Positions 53,184 to 62,405 of a stretch of 64,000 nucleotides of DNA are shown one piece after another. The DNA comes from Nitratireductor sp. GISD-1A_MAKvit (GTDB lineage: Bacteria; Pseudomonadota; Alphaproteobacteria; Rhizobiales; Rhizobiaceae). Below the pieces are notes generated by a model. That model was not told the origin of the DNA, did not search any database, and worked only from the letters and a program-made list of their open reading frames with translations. The stretch lies in contig NZ_CP161920.1 in NCBI RefSeq assembly GCF_040819555.1, forward strand, positions 3,471,001 through 3,535,000, read 5' to 3'. Made by a program: the position numbers and the translations under genes. The first letter of the stretch is position 1. Each line of letters opens with the position of its first letter.

Positions 53184-53942
53184 TCAGAGATAGTGCAGCC
53201 CCAGCCGGTGCCCGTCGACCTCTCGCACCCTCACCACCGTGTCGTAAATATCGTTGAGCATCGCCTCCTGCATCAGGTCGTCCGCCCCGCCCTGAAGCAT
53301 CACGCGCCCGTCGCGCATCGCCACCACATGGTCGGCATAGATGGAGGCAAAATTGATGTCATGGATCACCACGGTAATGGATTTTTCCAGCTCGTCCGCT
53401 GTTCGCCGCAAAAGCTTCATCATCGCCGCCGCGTGCTTCATGTCGAGGCTGTTGAGCGGTTCGTCGAGCAGCACATATTTCGTGTCCTGCGCCAGCACCA
53501 TGGCGACAAAGGCGCGCTGGCGCTGCCCGCCCGACAATTCATCCAGAAACCGGTCTCGCAGCTCATTGAGCCCGAGATAGGCGATCGCCTCGTCGATATG
53601 CCGCTTGTCCTCCACCGTTGGACGGCCTCCCGAATGCGGAAACCGACCGAAGGCGACAAGCTCGCTCACCGTCAGCCGCATGCCGACCTGATTGTTCTGC
53701 TTGAGGATTGCCAGCCGCTTGGCGAGCACGGCACCCGGTGTTTCCTGCACGTCGAGCCCATCCACCAGAACCCGCCCCGATGTCGGCGCAATCAGCCGGG
53801 CGATCATTGAAAGAAGCGTCGATTTGCCGGCTCCATTCGGGCCGACAATCGCGGTGATGCCGCTCTCCGGCAGGACAAGGCTGACATCGTCGACCACCGT
53901 CGCCTCGTCAAAACACTTGGTGAGATTGTGGATTTCGATCAT
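53184..53942 (-). CDS. Iron-siderophore ABC ATPase
   Basis: A 252-residue FepC-type ATPase: Walker A GPNGAGKST, RLAILKQNNQVGMRLTVSELVAFGRFPHSGGRPT (typical siderophore Q loop), signature LSGGQRQRAFVAMVLAQ, Walker B YVLLDEP, switch His VVIHDINFASIYAD. The subgroup resembles VctC/CeuD-type proteins of catecholate siderophore import. The ATG overlaps the upstream permease stop (ATGA). It is the last of four genes transcribed from about 56.84 kb. Confidence 0.92.
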   Translation of the reverse strand: MIEIHNLTKCFDEATVVDDVSLVLPESGITAIVGPNGAGKSTLLSMIARLIAPTSGRVLVDGLDVQETPGAVLAKRLAILKQNNQVGMRLTVSELVAFGRFPHSGGRPTVEDKRHIDEAIAYLGLNELRDRFLDELSGGQRQRAFVAMVLAQDTKYVLLDEPLNSLDMKHAAAMMKLLRRTADELEKSITVVIHDINFASIYADHVVAMRDGRVMLQGGADDLMQEAMLNDIYDTVVRVREVDGHRLGLHYL

Positions 53943-54908
53943 CGTTTCAAATTCCGATAAAGCAGCAGCATGAAGGCAATGCCGCCGGTAAACTCGATTA
54001 TGACGCTCAGCGCCGTGTCGAAACCGAACACGCGCTCCATCACGGTCTGGCCACCCACCAGCGCGATGATGGCGATCAGCGTTGCCGCCGGCAGCGTGTA
54101 TTTGTGCCGGTCCGTGCCCACCGCCTGATAGGCAAGGCTTGCCACCAGAAGCCCGAAAAAGGTGACCGGCCCCCACCAGCGCGGTCGAGACGGAAACCAG
54201 CACAGCGATCACCGCAAACAGCATCATCACCACACGCTGGTAATCGATGCCCAGATTGATCGCCGCATCGCGGCCCAGCATCAGCACGTCGAGCTTTGCC
54301 AGCAGCCGGTGGCTCACCCAGGCGGTCACCAGCACGATCACCGCGGAGACCGCCAGCAAATGCGTATCGATCGTGTTGAAGCTGGCGAAAAGCATGTCCT
54401 GAAGCGCGATGAACTCGTTGGGGTCGAGAATGCGCTGCATCATGTGCGAGAGGCTGCGGAAGAACACGCCGAACACGAGACCCGCCAGCACCACCAGATG
54501 CAGGCTGCGCCGGCTGGAAAGGAACAGCCAGTAAAAGAGCGCCATGGACATGCCCACCATGAGCACCATCTCAAGAACGAAGCGCAGACGGATGTCGACA
54601 TTGGCGAGATCGCGTGTCCCGAGAACAAAGACAAGTGCCGTCTGGAGCGCCACGTAAAGCGAATCGAACCCCATCACGGCCGGTGTCAGAATCCGGTTCT
54701 GGGTGATCGTCTGAAACAGAATGGTCGCCGTCGCCACCGCATAGGCAACCAGAATGAGACCCAGAAGCTTTCCACCGCGAAACGGCAGCACGAAGTCCCA
54801 GTTGCCTTTGGCCCCAATGGTCATGAAGGCCATCATTGCCGCGATTGCAGCCAGTCCGAGACCAGCAAGCGCAAGGCGAGGCCTTTGCCGTGAAGAAGTT
54901 TTAGCCAA
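53939..54908 (-). CDS. Iron-siderophore ABC permease, second subunit (frameshifted)
   Basis: FecCD-type permease of ~322 residues after correction. Helices include LALAGLGLAAIAAMMAFMTIGA, LLGLILVAYAVATATILFQTITQNRILTPAVMGFDSLYVALQTALVF, and GLVFGVFFRSLSHMMQRILDPNEF. The reading frame is lost at the C run 54170-54174 (CCGGCCCCC on the plus strand); dropping one base gives VSTALVGPVTFFGLLVASLAYQA and restores ...ALSVIIEFTGGIAFMLLLYRNLKR ending at 53939. Without correction the frame fuses into the ATPase gene. The TTG start at 54908 overlaps the first permease stop; the exact start is uncertain. Confidence 0.86.
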
Positions 54909-55902
54909 AGCGCGCCCGCCGACGAAGGAGAAGGAACAGGAAGACACCGGAGCCAAGAACACCCGCAACGGTGCCAACCGGGATTTCATAGGGAAACCGC
55001 ACCACACGACCGATGATGTCGCAGGCCAGCAGAAACCCCGCGCCGGAAACGGCGACCCATGGCAAAGCGCGGCGCAGATTGTCGCCCACCGCCAGGCTCA
55101 CGAGATTGGCAACGATAAGCCCCAGAAACGGCACCGTTCCCGCCGTCACCACCGCGGCGGCCGAAACCATCGAAACGATGACCAGACCGAAAGCGACAAT
55201 GCGCCCGTAATTCAGGCCGAGATTGCGTGTGAAGCTTTCGCCCAGTCCTGCCACGGTGAACCGGTCCGCGGCCAGATAGGACAGGACTGCGAGCCCCCCG
55301 GCAATGAAAAGCAGTTCATAACGCCCGCGCAGCACACCGGAGAAATCACCGTTGGTCCACGTGGCCAGCGACTGAAGCAGATCGTAACGATAGGCAAAAA
55401 AGGTCGTGACCGCGCTGATGACGCCGCCAAACATCAGCCCCAGAAGCGGCACGACAAGACTGGAACCGGCGGGAATTTTCGCGACCAGGCGCAGGAACAG
55501 AAAGGTGGTTCCCAGCGCGAAGCCCGAGGCCACCGCCATCTTGTAGAAGATGGGCAGGCCCGGCGCCAACAGTGCCACCACAAGCAGGCCAAGACTGGCG
55601 GCCTCAACCGTGCCGGTGGTCGTGGGCTCCACGAAGCGGTTGCGAAAAAGCATCTGCATGATGAGTGCTGCAACGCCCATCGACATGCCCGAAAGCACCA
55701 GCGCCACCGTGCGGGGTATACGGCTGATCAGAAGCAACTGAATGGCCTGCGAACTGCCATCGCCGCTTATGAGGTCCCCCAGCGGCATGTCCGCAACACC
55801 GATCAGCAGACTTATGACCGCCAGAACGAGAACGACCACCACCGCCAGCACCAGGCCGGCGACGGGGCGTGCTCGAACGGACATGCTGGCAACGGCTTGC
55901 AT
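54901..55902 (-). CDS. Iron-siderophore ABC permease, first subunit
   Basis: A 333-residue FecCD-family permease with about nine helices: VAGLVLAVVVVLVLAVISLLIGVADM, the conserved SRIPRTVALVLSGMSMGVAALIMQMLFRNRFVEPTTTGTVEAASLGLLV, TVPFLGLIVANLVSLAVGDNLRRALPWVAVSGAGFLLACDIIGRVVRFPYEIPVGTVAGVLGSGVFLFLLL. The coupling GLxVANLV motif is intact. It lies 7 nt after the binding-protein gene and overlaps the second permease gene. Confidence 0.93.
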   Translation of the reverse strand: MQAVASMSVRARPVAGLVLAVVVVLVLAVISLLIGVADMPLGDLISGDGSSQAIQLLLISRIPRTVALVLSGMSMGVAALIMQMLFRNRFVEPTTTGTVEAASLGLLVVALLAPGLPIFYKMAVASGFALGTTFLFLRLVAKIPAGSSLVVPLLGLMFGGVISAVTTFFAYRYDLLQSLATWTNGDFSGVLRGRYELLFIAGGLAVLSYLAADRFTVAGLGESFTRNLGLNYGRIVAFGLVIVSMVSAAAVVTAGTVPFLGLIVANLVSLAVGDNLRRALPWVAVSGAGFLLACDIIGRVVRFPYEIPVGTVAGVLGSGVFLFLLLRRRARFG

Positions 55903-55909
55903 GGTCCTG

Positions 55910-56842
55910 TCAGTCGGCTGCGCTCAGTGCCTTGGTGATCGCATCGACTTCCGCCTGGAGGGCAGTCATGCCGCCGCCAACGAGATACCAGCGAACAGCG
56001 TCGGCATAGTAGACATTGCCTTCCCTGGCCGCCGTGGTCGCGGCCACGAGTTCGTTGTCGAGTGTCTGCTTTGCCGACTGGCCGTCATTGCCGACCGCCG
56101 AATCGCGGTCGACGACGAACAGCCAGTCCGGGTTTGTCTTGAGGATGAATTCAAACGAAACGGCTTCGCCGTGCGTGGCCGCCTCGACATCTGCAACGGC
56201 AGGCGCAATACCCAGATCGTCATGCAGCCAGCCGAACCGCGAGCCGGGGCCATAAGCCGAAACCTTGCCGCCATTGGTAAGGATGATAAGTCCCTTCCCG
56301 GCATCACCTGCAGCTTCCCGCAGCGCGGCAACCGACGTGTCGAGCCTGTCTGTCAGCGCCTTGGCAGCATCTTCCTTGTCGAAAATCATACCCAGTTTAC
56401 GTGCATTCTCCTGGGCACCTTTCAGGAAATTGTCAGGCTTGATCGTCAGATCGATGGTCGGCGCGATCTTTGACAGCGCCTCGTATTGCGGGGCCGACCG
56501 ACCTGCCACGATGATCAGATCCGGGCTCACCGCGTTCACCGTCTCAAAATCCGGTTCGAAGAGCGATCCGATCTTTGCGTAGTCGTCGCCCTCATATTTG
56601 GACAGGTAATCGGGGATCAGTGCGCTCGGTACGCCCGCCACCTCGACGCCCAGCGCATCGAGCGTATCCAGCGCGGCGAGATCGAATGTCAGCACCGTCT
56701 TTGGCGTATCCGGCAAAACGGTTTCGCCCTGCGCATGCTGAACGGCAATCTCACCGGCATTTGCATAGCCCGGAAGAAAGGCCGCAAGCGCGATGGCGGA
56801 AGCCAGGAAGTGCCCGGCAAGTGACGGTAAGTTTGCGATCAT
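55910..56842 (-). CDS. Siderophore-binding periplasmic protein (CeuA/VctP-like)
   Basis: A 310-residue receptor with signal peptide MIANLPSLAGHFLASAIALAAFLPGYANA. The fold begins EIAVQHAQGETVLPDTPKTVLTFDLAALDTLDALGVEVAGVP and continues with AKIGSLFEPDFETVNAVSPDLIIVAGRSAPQY, a class III binding-protein pattern like CeuA/VctP, which bind catecholate siderophores or their breakdown products. GGAG 7 nt before ATG 56842 supports this start over 56848 or 56938. A predicted iron box lies about 100 nt upstream in the region shared with the divergent DUF2218 gene. Confidence 0.9.
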   Translation of the reverse strand: MIANLPSLAGHFLASAIALAAFLPGYANAGEIAVQHAQGETVLPDTPKTVLTFDLAALDTLDALGVEVAGVPSALIPDYLSKYEGDDYAKIGSLFEPDFETVNAVSPDLIIVAGRSAPQYEALSKIAPTIDLTIKPDNFLKGAQENARKLGMIFDKEDAAKALTDRLDTSVAALREAAGDAGKGLIILTNGGKVSAYGPGSRFGWLHDDLGIAPAVADVEAATHGEAVSFEFILKTNPDWLFVVDRDSAVGNDGQSAKQTLDNELVAATTAAREGNVYYADAVRWYLVGGGMTALQAEVDAITKALSAAD

Positions 56843-56941
56843 CGACATGCTCCAAATGTCCGAAAGGATGAAGGAAGAAGCCTGCCGAGCCATGTTCTGG
56901 CCGGCCGACAACGCCCTTGTCAGCATGTCGGTTAGCAAATA

Positions 56942-56956
56942 TGATCAATGCAATCA
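56942..56956. promoter_or_regulatory. TGA-N9-TCA iron box between siderophore operon and DUF2218
   Basis: TGA (56942-56944) and TCA (56954-56956) flank nine bases and are preceded by AAATA, like the box at 26738. Its place between two divergent iron-linked transcription units supports RirA-type control. Confidence 0.55.
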
Positions 56957-57017
56957 ACTTATCTGTATCAACAAGCGATCACACAGTTTCGGCAACGTTT
57001 TCCCGGAGACCTTTCCC

Positions 57018-57353
57018 ATGCTGCAATCCAGAGCCATCGTGACCACGGAAAACGCTTCCAAATATCTGCAGCAGCTTTGCAAGCACTTTGCTCACAAGGT
57101 AAGCGTCGACTTCGACACCTCCCGGGGCAAGGTCGATTTCCCGTTCGGCGACTGCATCATGCGTGCAGACGAAGCGGCCCTCACCATCGAGTGCAGCGCC
57201 AAAACGGATGAAGAACTTGCCCGCGCCCAGAACGTGATCGACGATCATCTGACGCGCTTCGCGTGGCGCGAAAAGCCGGAAATCTCCTGGCAGGGCCTGA
57301 GCGGCAGGACAGACTTGATAGAAAACCGAAAGGCGGCGGAACGCGAGCATTGA
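57018..57353 (+). CDS. DUF2218 protein linked to siderophore uptake
   Basis: A 111-residue soluble protein of the DUF2218 family (MLQSRAIVTTENASKYLQQLCKHFAHKVSVDFDTSRGKVDFPFGDCIMRAD, LTIECSAKTDEELARAQNVIDDHLTRFAWREKPEISW). The family is often found near siderophore genes; its function is unknown. CGGAG lies about 10 nt before the ATG at 57018. It is divergent from the siderophore importer and shares its control region. Its 3' end is part of the terminator stem. Confidence 0.85.
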   Translation: MLQSRAIVTTENASKYLQQLCKHFAHKVSVDFDTSRGKVDFPFGDCIMRADEAALTIECSAKTDEELARAQNVIDDHLTRFAWREKPEISWQGLSGRTDLIENRKAAEREH

Positions 57354-57367
57354 ATTCCGCCGCCTTT
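57329..57367. terminator. Bidirectional stem-loop terminator between DUF2218 and the RND pump gene
   Basis: AAAGGCGGCGGAA (57329-57341) and TTCCGCCGCCTTT (57355-57367) pair as a perfect 13-bp stem with a 13-nt loop. T tracts flank both sides, so it can end transcription from both converging genes. The left arm lies inside the DUF2218 coding end. Confidence 0.85.
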
Positions 57368-57369
57368 CG

Positions 57370-60300
57370 TCACTCGGCTGCCTGAGGCAGCGCGAGTTGT
57401 TCATTGTCCTGAAGTGACGCTCCGACATCGAAATTCTGCTCCTCCCCCGGCCGCCTGACCCGGTAGAAAGCGGCATAGAGCGCTGGCACGAACAGGATCG
57501 TCAGCACGGTCGCGACGGTCAGACCGCCCATGATGGCGAAGGCCATCGGCCCCCAGAACACATTGCCCGAGAGCGGCACCATCGCCAGAATGGCGGCCAG
57601 TGCCGTCAGAACCACGGGTCGCGTCCGGCGCACCGTGGCTTCGATGATCGCCGTCCATTCGGGCAAACCGCCTTCCAGATCGGCCTTGATCTGATCCACC
57701 AGAATCACCGTGTTGCGCATGATCATGCCGGCAAGCGCGATAAGACCGAGCAGCGCCACGAAGCCGAAGGGCTGGTTGAAGATCAACAGCCCGAACGCCG
57801 CACCGATGAGACCGAGCGGCGCGGTGGCAAAGACGAGTGCGAGCCGCGAAAAGCTCTGCAACTGGATCATCAGGATGGTGAGCATCGCCAGCACCATCAC
57901 CGGGAATACCTCGAACAGGGCTGCGTTGGCCTTGGCGCTTTCCTCGATCGCGCCACCCATTTCGATGCGATAGCCCACTGGAAGGTTTTCCATCAGCGGC
58001 TTCAAGGTCGGCCATATCTGCGAGGAAACATCAGGCGGCTGCACCCCGGCAGGCACATCGGCGCGCACCGTGATCATCATGTCACGGTTCTGCCGCCACA
58101 GGATCGGCTCTTCATGGCCATAGACCACTTTCGCAACCTGTGAGAGCGGCACCGGAGCGCCACCGCGCGTTGCAATCGTCAGGTCGCCGAGATGCTCGAT
58201 GTCGAGCCGTTCGCTCTCCACCGCGCGCGCCACCACATCCACCTGCTCGATGCCATCACGAACCGAGGTCACTGTCAGGCCCGAAAGCAGGGTCTGCAGA
58301 GTGCGGCCAATCTCCTGCGGCGTCAGGCCAAGCGCCCGTGCGCGATCCTGGTCGACTTCGAGTCGGATGGATTTCGCCTGTTCGTTCCAGTCGAGGTTCG
58401 GGTCGAGCGCACTGGGGTTCTGCGCCATCACGTCGCGCACCTCATAGGCAATGCGGCGCACCTCCAGCGGGTCTGGACCGATGACACGGAACTGCACGGG
58501 GAAACCCACGGGCGGACCGAACACGAGCTCCGTAACACGCACCCGCGCTTCAGGCAGACCGCCATCGTCGATATAGGTCTGGAGCCGTCCCTTGACCCTG
58601 TCGCGGGCCGCTGCATCCTCCGTGTACATCACGATGATCGCATAATTCGGCTTCGGAAGTTCCGGATTGGAAGCGAGGAACCAGCGTGGTGCGCCGGCGC
58701 CCGTGTAGGTGGAGTAGGTCAACACTTCCTCGTCAGCCGCAATCACCTCTTCCATGACACGGGCAGAGGCTTCGGTGGCCTTGATCGGCGCGCCTTCCGG
58801 CAGGCGGATTTCCACCATCAGTTCGGGGCGTGGCGAGGTCGGGAAGAACTGCTGCTGAACGAAGCCGAAAGACCAGATCGAGACAACGAAAAGTCCTATC
58901 ACCGCCGCGATGACCACCCAGCGCCACGAAACGCACCAGTCGACGATCCGGCGAAGCCCATTGTAGAGGCGCGTGTCATAGATATCGTGGTGCTGCCCAC
59001 CCTCGGCCACGGCTGCGCCATGTTTGTGAAAATCGGGCAAGAGCTTGACACCGATATAGGGCGTGAAGATCACCGCCACGAACCACGACGCCACCAGCGC
59101 AATGCCGACAACCCAAAAAATGCCGCCGGCATATTCGCCCGCCGTCGATTGCGCAAAGCCGACCGGCAGAAAGCCCGCCGCCGTCACCAGCGTTCCCGTC
59201 AGCATGGGAAAGGCCGTCGACGTCCAGGCAAAGGTTGCCGCCTTCAGCCGATCATAGCCCTGCTCCATCTTCACCACCATCATCTCGACGGCAATGATCG
59301 CATCGTCCACCATCAGCCCGAGCGCGATGATGAGCGCGCCGAGCGTGATGCGCTCAAGGCTCATGCCCAGAATGTCGAGCACGATCATGACGATGGCGAG
59401 CACCAGCGGCACCGCCAGCGCCACAACGATGCCCGTGCGCCAGCCAAGCGAAAGGAAGCTCACCGCCAGCACCACGGCCAGCGCTTCCAGGAACACCTTG
59501 ATGAACTCGCCGACCGAATCCTGCACCACTTCCGGCTGGTTGGCGATCATGTCGAGTTCCAGACCGACCGGAAGATCGGCCTTGACCCCGTCCATTGCCT
59601 GTTCGAGATTATCGCCGAGCGTGAGAATGTTCGCGCCCTCGGCCATGACCACGCCGATGGCGAGTGCCTGCTGCCCCTTATGGCGCGCGGTAAAGCTCGG
59701 CGGGTCTTCATAGCCGCGCCGCACATCTGCGATATCGCCAAGACGGAAGACGGTGCCGTTCACCGCAACCGGCACCGAGGCGACAGCCTCCACACCCTTC
59801 AGCGCACCTTCCACACGCAGGAACACCCGGTCGGACGCCGTCTCGATCTCGCCCGAAGGCGTCACCGCATTCTGTGCGGCGATGGAATTGAAGATCACCT
59901 GCGGGTCGATGCCCAGAGTGGCAAGCTTGGAATGGGAAAACTCGACATAGATCCGCTCGTCCTGATCGCCGTAGAAGCGAACCTTCTCCACATCCGGCAC
60001 ACGCAGAAGCCGCTGGCGGATGCCTTCGGCCGCGTCCTTCAGATCGCGCATCGTCGCGCCATCGCCGGTCAGCATGTAGAGCGCGCTGTCCACATCGCCG
60101 AACTCGTCATTGAAGAACGGGCCGATCACGCCCTGCGGCAGGGAGGCGCGGATGTCGCCGACGCGCTTGCGGATCTGGTACCAGAGCTCTTCCACCTCCC
60201 CCGGCGGTGTCGTGTCCTCAAGCTGCACCTGCATGAAGGTGGAGCCGGGTTTGGAATAGGTGCGCACCTTGTCGAAATACGGCACTTCCTGCAGCGTCTT

Positions 60301-60513
60301 CTCGATCGGGTCGGCGACCTGCCGCTGCACTTCCTCGGCCGTTGCGCCTGGCCAGATGGCATTCACCACCATCACCTTGATGGTAAAACTCGGATCCTCC
60401 GCGCGACCGAGCCGCGCATAGGAATAGGCCCCGCCCAGCGAGAGAACGATGATCAGAAACAGGACAAGTGTCTGGTGGGTAACGGCCCACTGCGAAAGAT
60501 TGAAACGCTGCAT
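57370..60513 (-). CDS. RND efflux transporter permease subunit
   Basis: A 1047-residue inner-membrane proton-driven pump of the AcrB/MexF superfamily. Helix 1 (QTLVLFLIIVLSLGGAYSYARLGRAEDPSFTIKVMVVNAIWPGATAEEVQRQVADPIEKTLQEV) and the porter-domain landmarks are present; LGLMVDDAIIAVEMMVVKMEQG is the helix 4 region with the paired Asp residues needed for proton transfer. FGPPVGFPVQFRVIGPD and PLGLIGAAFGLLIFNQPFGFVALLGLIALAGMIMRNTVILVDQI mark the second half. It is translated 12 nt after its membrane fusion partner. It probably expels toxic organic compounds across the envelope with an outer membrane channel encoded elsewhere. Confidence 0.94.
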   Translation of the reverse strand: MQRFNLSQWAVTHQTLVLFLIIVLSLGGAYSYARLGRAEDPSFTIKVMVVNAIWPGATAEEVQRQVADPIEKTLQEVPYFDKVRTYSKPGSTFMQVQLEDTTPPGEVEELWYQIRKRVGDIRASLPQGVIGPFFNDEFGDVDSALYMLTGDGATMRDLKDAAEGIRQRLLRVPDVEKVRFYGDQDERIYVEFSHSKLATLGIDPQVIFNSIAAQNAVTPSGEIETASDRVFLRVEGALKGVEAVASVPVAVNGTVFRLGDIADVRRGYEDPPSFTARHKGQQALAIGVVMAEGANILTLGDNLEQAMDGVKADLPVGLELDMIANQPEVVQDSVGEFIKVFLEALAVVLAVSFLSLGWRTGIVVALAVPLVLAIVMIVLDILGMSLERITLGALIIALGLMVDDAIIAVEMMVVKMEQGYDRLKAATFAWTSTAFPMLTGTLVTAAGFLPVGFAQSTAGEYAGGIFWVVGIALVASWFVAVIFTPYIGVKLLPDFHKHGAAVAEGGQHHDIYDTRLYNGLRRIVDWCVSWRWVVIAAVIGLFVVSIWSFGFVQQQFFPTSPRPELMVEIRLPEGAPIKATEASARVMEEVIAADEEVLTYSTYTGAGAPRWFLASNPELPKPNYAIIVMYTEDAAARDRVKGRLQTYIDDGGLPEARVRVTELVFGPPVGFPVQFRVIGPDPLEVRRIAYEVRDVMAQNPSALDPNLDWNEQAKSIRLEVDQDRARALGLTPQEIGRTLQTLLSGLTVTSVRDGIEQVDVVARAVESERLDIEHLGDLTIATRGGAPVPLSQVAKVVYGHEEPILWRQNRDMMITVRADVPAGVQPPDVSSQIWPTLKPLMENLPVGYRIEMGGAIEESAKANAALFEVFPVMVLAMLTILMIQLQSFSRLALVFATAPLGLIGAAFGLLIFNQPFGFVALLGLIALAGMIMRNTVILVDQIKADLEGGLPEWTAIIEATVRRTRPVVLTALAAILAMVPLSGNVFWGPMAFAIMGGLTVATVLTILFVPALYAAFYRVRRPGEEQNFDVGASLQDNEQLALPQAAE

Positions 60514-60525
60514 GTTGGCCCCCGG

Positions 60526-61617
60526 TCAGTCGGCGCTGGCGGACTGGATTTCGGCAAGCCTGACACGCTCGCCTTCCTGCAGTTTCTGAACACCGAGCGT
60601 GACGATCTTCTCGCCATCCTCGAGCCCCTCTGCAATGATCGCATTGCGCGACTGATAGGCCTCGACGACGACCGGCCGGCGTTTGAGTTCGTTCGAGGGG
60701 GGATCGACTACGAACACGACCGGACCCCGGCCATCGTCGAGAACCGCCGTCATCGGTATGCGAGCGACCGGTGACGGATCTCCTTTGGTGAGTGAAACGG
60801 TTGCCGTCATGCCAAGCCGGACGCTCTCGTCCGCCTCCGGCACGGAGAAGCGCACGGGATAGGTCCGGCTGGTGCCGTTGGCTTCCGGCGCGATCTCGCG
60901 CACCTTTGCGGCATAAACGCCGCTTCCGGCCCACAGCGACACTTGCGCGCTGGAACCTTCCAGATCGGCGAGCCGGCTTTCGGGGATCGATACCTCGACC
61001 TCCTTCTCATCGAGACGCGCCACGCTCACCACCATCTGACCGGGCGAAACGACCTGCCCTGTCTCCACGCCCACGGCGCTCACCACGCCGTCGGCGGAGG
61101 CCGTCAGTTCGGCATAGCCCATCTGGTTTTCGGCGAGGGCGACAGCGCGTTCGGCCTGCTCGAAGCGCGAGCGCGTTTCGTCAACCGCCAGCGCCTGTGC
61201 ATCGAGCGCGGCTTGGGTCACATGCCCGCGCTTGAAGAGTTTGCGCGCTCGTTCCAGATCGGTTTCAGCCTTTGCGAGACTTGCGCGCGCTGCCGTGAGG
61301 GCCGCCCGCTGCTGCTCAAGCTGCAGGTTGAGATCGACCGGATCGAGCCGCGCCAGAACCTCTCCGGCCTTGACACCATCTCCCACATCGACATGCCGTT
61401 CAGCCACCTTGCCGCCGACACGAAACGCCTCGGCCACTTCCGTGCGCGGCACGATGGTGCCCGTGTAGGTGCGTGTTTCGGCGAGCGGAGAAAGCCGCAC
61501 CGTCGCCACCCGCACGACCGGGTCAGGGCGCTCGGCCACTTCTTCGTCCTGACAGGCCGCGAGTGCAAGCGCCATGGCGCCCAGAAGCATGATCCGTTTC
61601 ATCGTCGCAAGCGGCAT
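60526..61617 (-). CDS. Efflux RND transporter periplasmic adaptor (membrane fusion lipoprotein)
   Basis: A 363-residue adaptor. MLLGAMALALAACQDEE is a lipoprotein signal with the lipobox Cys. The hairpin region (LNLQLEQQRAALTAARASLAKAETDLERARKLFKRGHVTQAALDAQALAVDETRSRFEQAERAVALAENQ) forms a coiled coil, flanked by lipoyl halves (GGKVAERHVDVGDGVKAGEVLARLD, ASADGVVSAVGVETGQVVSPGQM). AGGA lies 7-8 nt before ATG 61617; ATG 61602 is possible. It precedes the RND pump gene by 12 nt. One predicted repressor site lies in its promoter region. Confidence 0.93.
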   Translation of the reverse strand: MPLATMKRIMLLGAMALALAACQDEEVAERPDPVVRVATVRLSPLAETRTYTGTIVPRTEVAEAFRVGGKVAERHVDVGDGVKAGEVLARLDPVDLNLQLEQQRAALTAARASLAKAETDLERARKLFKRGHVTQAALDAQALAVDETRSRFEQAERAVALAENQMGYAELTASADGVVSAVGVETGQVVSPGQMVVSVARLDEKEVEVSIPESRLADLEGSSAQVSLWAGSGVYAAKVREIAPEANGTSRTYPVRFSVPEADESVRLGMTATVSLTKGDPSPVARIPMTAVLDDGRGPVVFVVDPPSNELKRRPVVVEAYQSRNAIIAEGLEDGEKIVTLGVQKLQEGERVRLAEIQSASAD

Positions 61618-61643
61618 GGGCCCGTCCTTGTAAACATTGTTAA

Positions 61644-61667
61644 CTGATGATTCTCAATATTCGTCAT
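61644..61667. promoter_or_regulatory. Predicted TetR operator upstream of the RND operon
   Basis: CTGATGATT, six bases, ATTCGTCAT: 20 of 24 positions match the perfect inverted repeat upstream of the tetR gene at 62334-62357. It lies 27-50 nt before the adaptor start, where a repressor would block transcription. Confidence 0.72.
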
Positions 61668-61708
61668 TTTTCAGGCGCGCGAAATGGCCACCACGCCCCC
61701 GCAGAAGC

Positions 61709-62326
61709 CTATTCGCGCTTGCCCAGTGCCTTCAGGATAAAACGCAGCTGCTCGCGCAGCCCTTCCTCGGTGTCTTCGTCGTGTTGTATGCAATGTTCGA
61801 TCAGAAGCGGATGAAAGAACGGCACAAAGGCCGTCTTCACGCAGCGCGCCGCCTCTGCAGGGTCATCGGTATGAAAATCACCTGCGTCAACACCCTCGCG
61901 GATGATCCCCTCGACAATCGTTGTCACGCGCTCGATATGCGCCTTGATGATCGACCAGTTCTCCTGCATCGCAGCGGCAACCATGTCATGGGCGCGCTTT
62001 TCTTTGATCAGGGTCGCCTTATGATGTTCATGGATCGCCGTCAGAAGACGGGTCAGTTTCTCCGGCGCGGGCGCGTTGCTCCGCGCGATCGAGAAGGCGA
62101 TCTCCGCCACCTCTTCAACGATCCGCCCGCAAATGCACTCGTTGATCGCTCCCTTGGAAGGGAAGAAGCGGTAAATATTGGCTGGACTCATCCCCAGCTC
62201 CGCCGCAATATCCGCAACGGAAGTCTTCTGGTATCCGATGCTGCGGAAAAAGCCCTCCGCGACTTCGAGAATGCGGCAGCGGGTTTCTTCCGGATCGGTG
62301 CGTGTGCGTGTAGCCTGTTTCATCAT
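61709..62326 (-). CDS. TetR-family repressor of the RND efflux operon
   Basis: A 205-residue TetR regulator. The N-terminal HTH is CRILEVAEGFFRSIGYQKTSVADIAAELGMSPANIYRFFPSKGAINECI. The C-terminal ligand domain is helical. It sits directly upstream of the pump operon on the same strand, and near-identical operator copies lie before both, so it likely represses its own gene and the pump. The ligand is probably a substrate of the pump. Confidence 0.93.
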   Translation of the reverse strand: MMKQATRTRTDPEETRCRILEVAEGFFRSIGYQKTSVADIAAELGMSPANIYRFFPSKGAINECICGRIVEEVAEIAFSIARSNAPAPEKLTRLLTAIHEHHKATLIKEKRAHDMVAAAMQENWSIIKAHIERVTTIVEGIIREGVDAGDFHTDDPAEAARCVKTAFVPFFHPLLIEHCIQHDEDTEEGLREQLRFILKALGKRE

Positions 62327-62333
62327 TTAATTC

Positions 62334-62357
62334 CTGACGATTTTCAATAATCGTCAG
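62334..62357. promoter_or_regulatory. Predicted TetR operator upstream of the tetR gene
   Basis: CTGACGATT (62334-62342) and AATCGTCAG (62349-62357) form a perfect 9-bp inverted repeat with a 6-nt centre TTCAAT, 8 nt upstream of the TetR ATG, matching the site at 61644. Confidence 0.78.
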
Positions 62358-62405
62358 TCCTTACCGAGTCAACAGACAATCGCTCCGTCACAGAGCAGCC
62401 CTCGC

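Noticed and set aside
53184-55007. A single permease-ATPase fusion protein of 607 residues
   Set aside because: It arises only because an extra base at 54170-54174 pushes the permease into the ATPase frame; the true permease ending is in the other frame and overlaps the ATPase ATG by ATGA.
58192-60774. An 860-codon plus-strand frame opposite the RND pump gene
   Set aside because: Composition is typical of an antisense shadow (His/Arg-rich) and the RND gene is complete.
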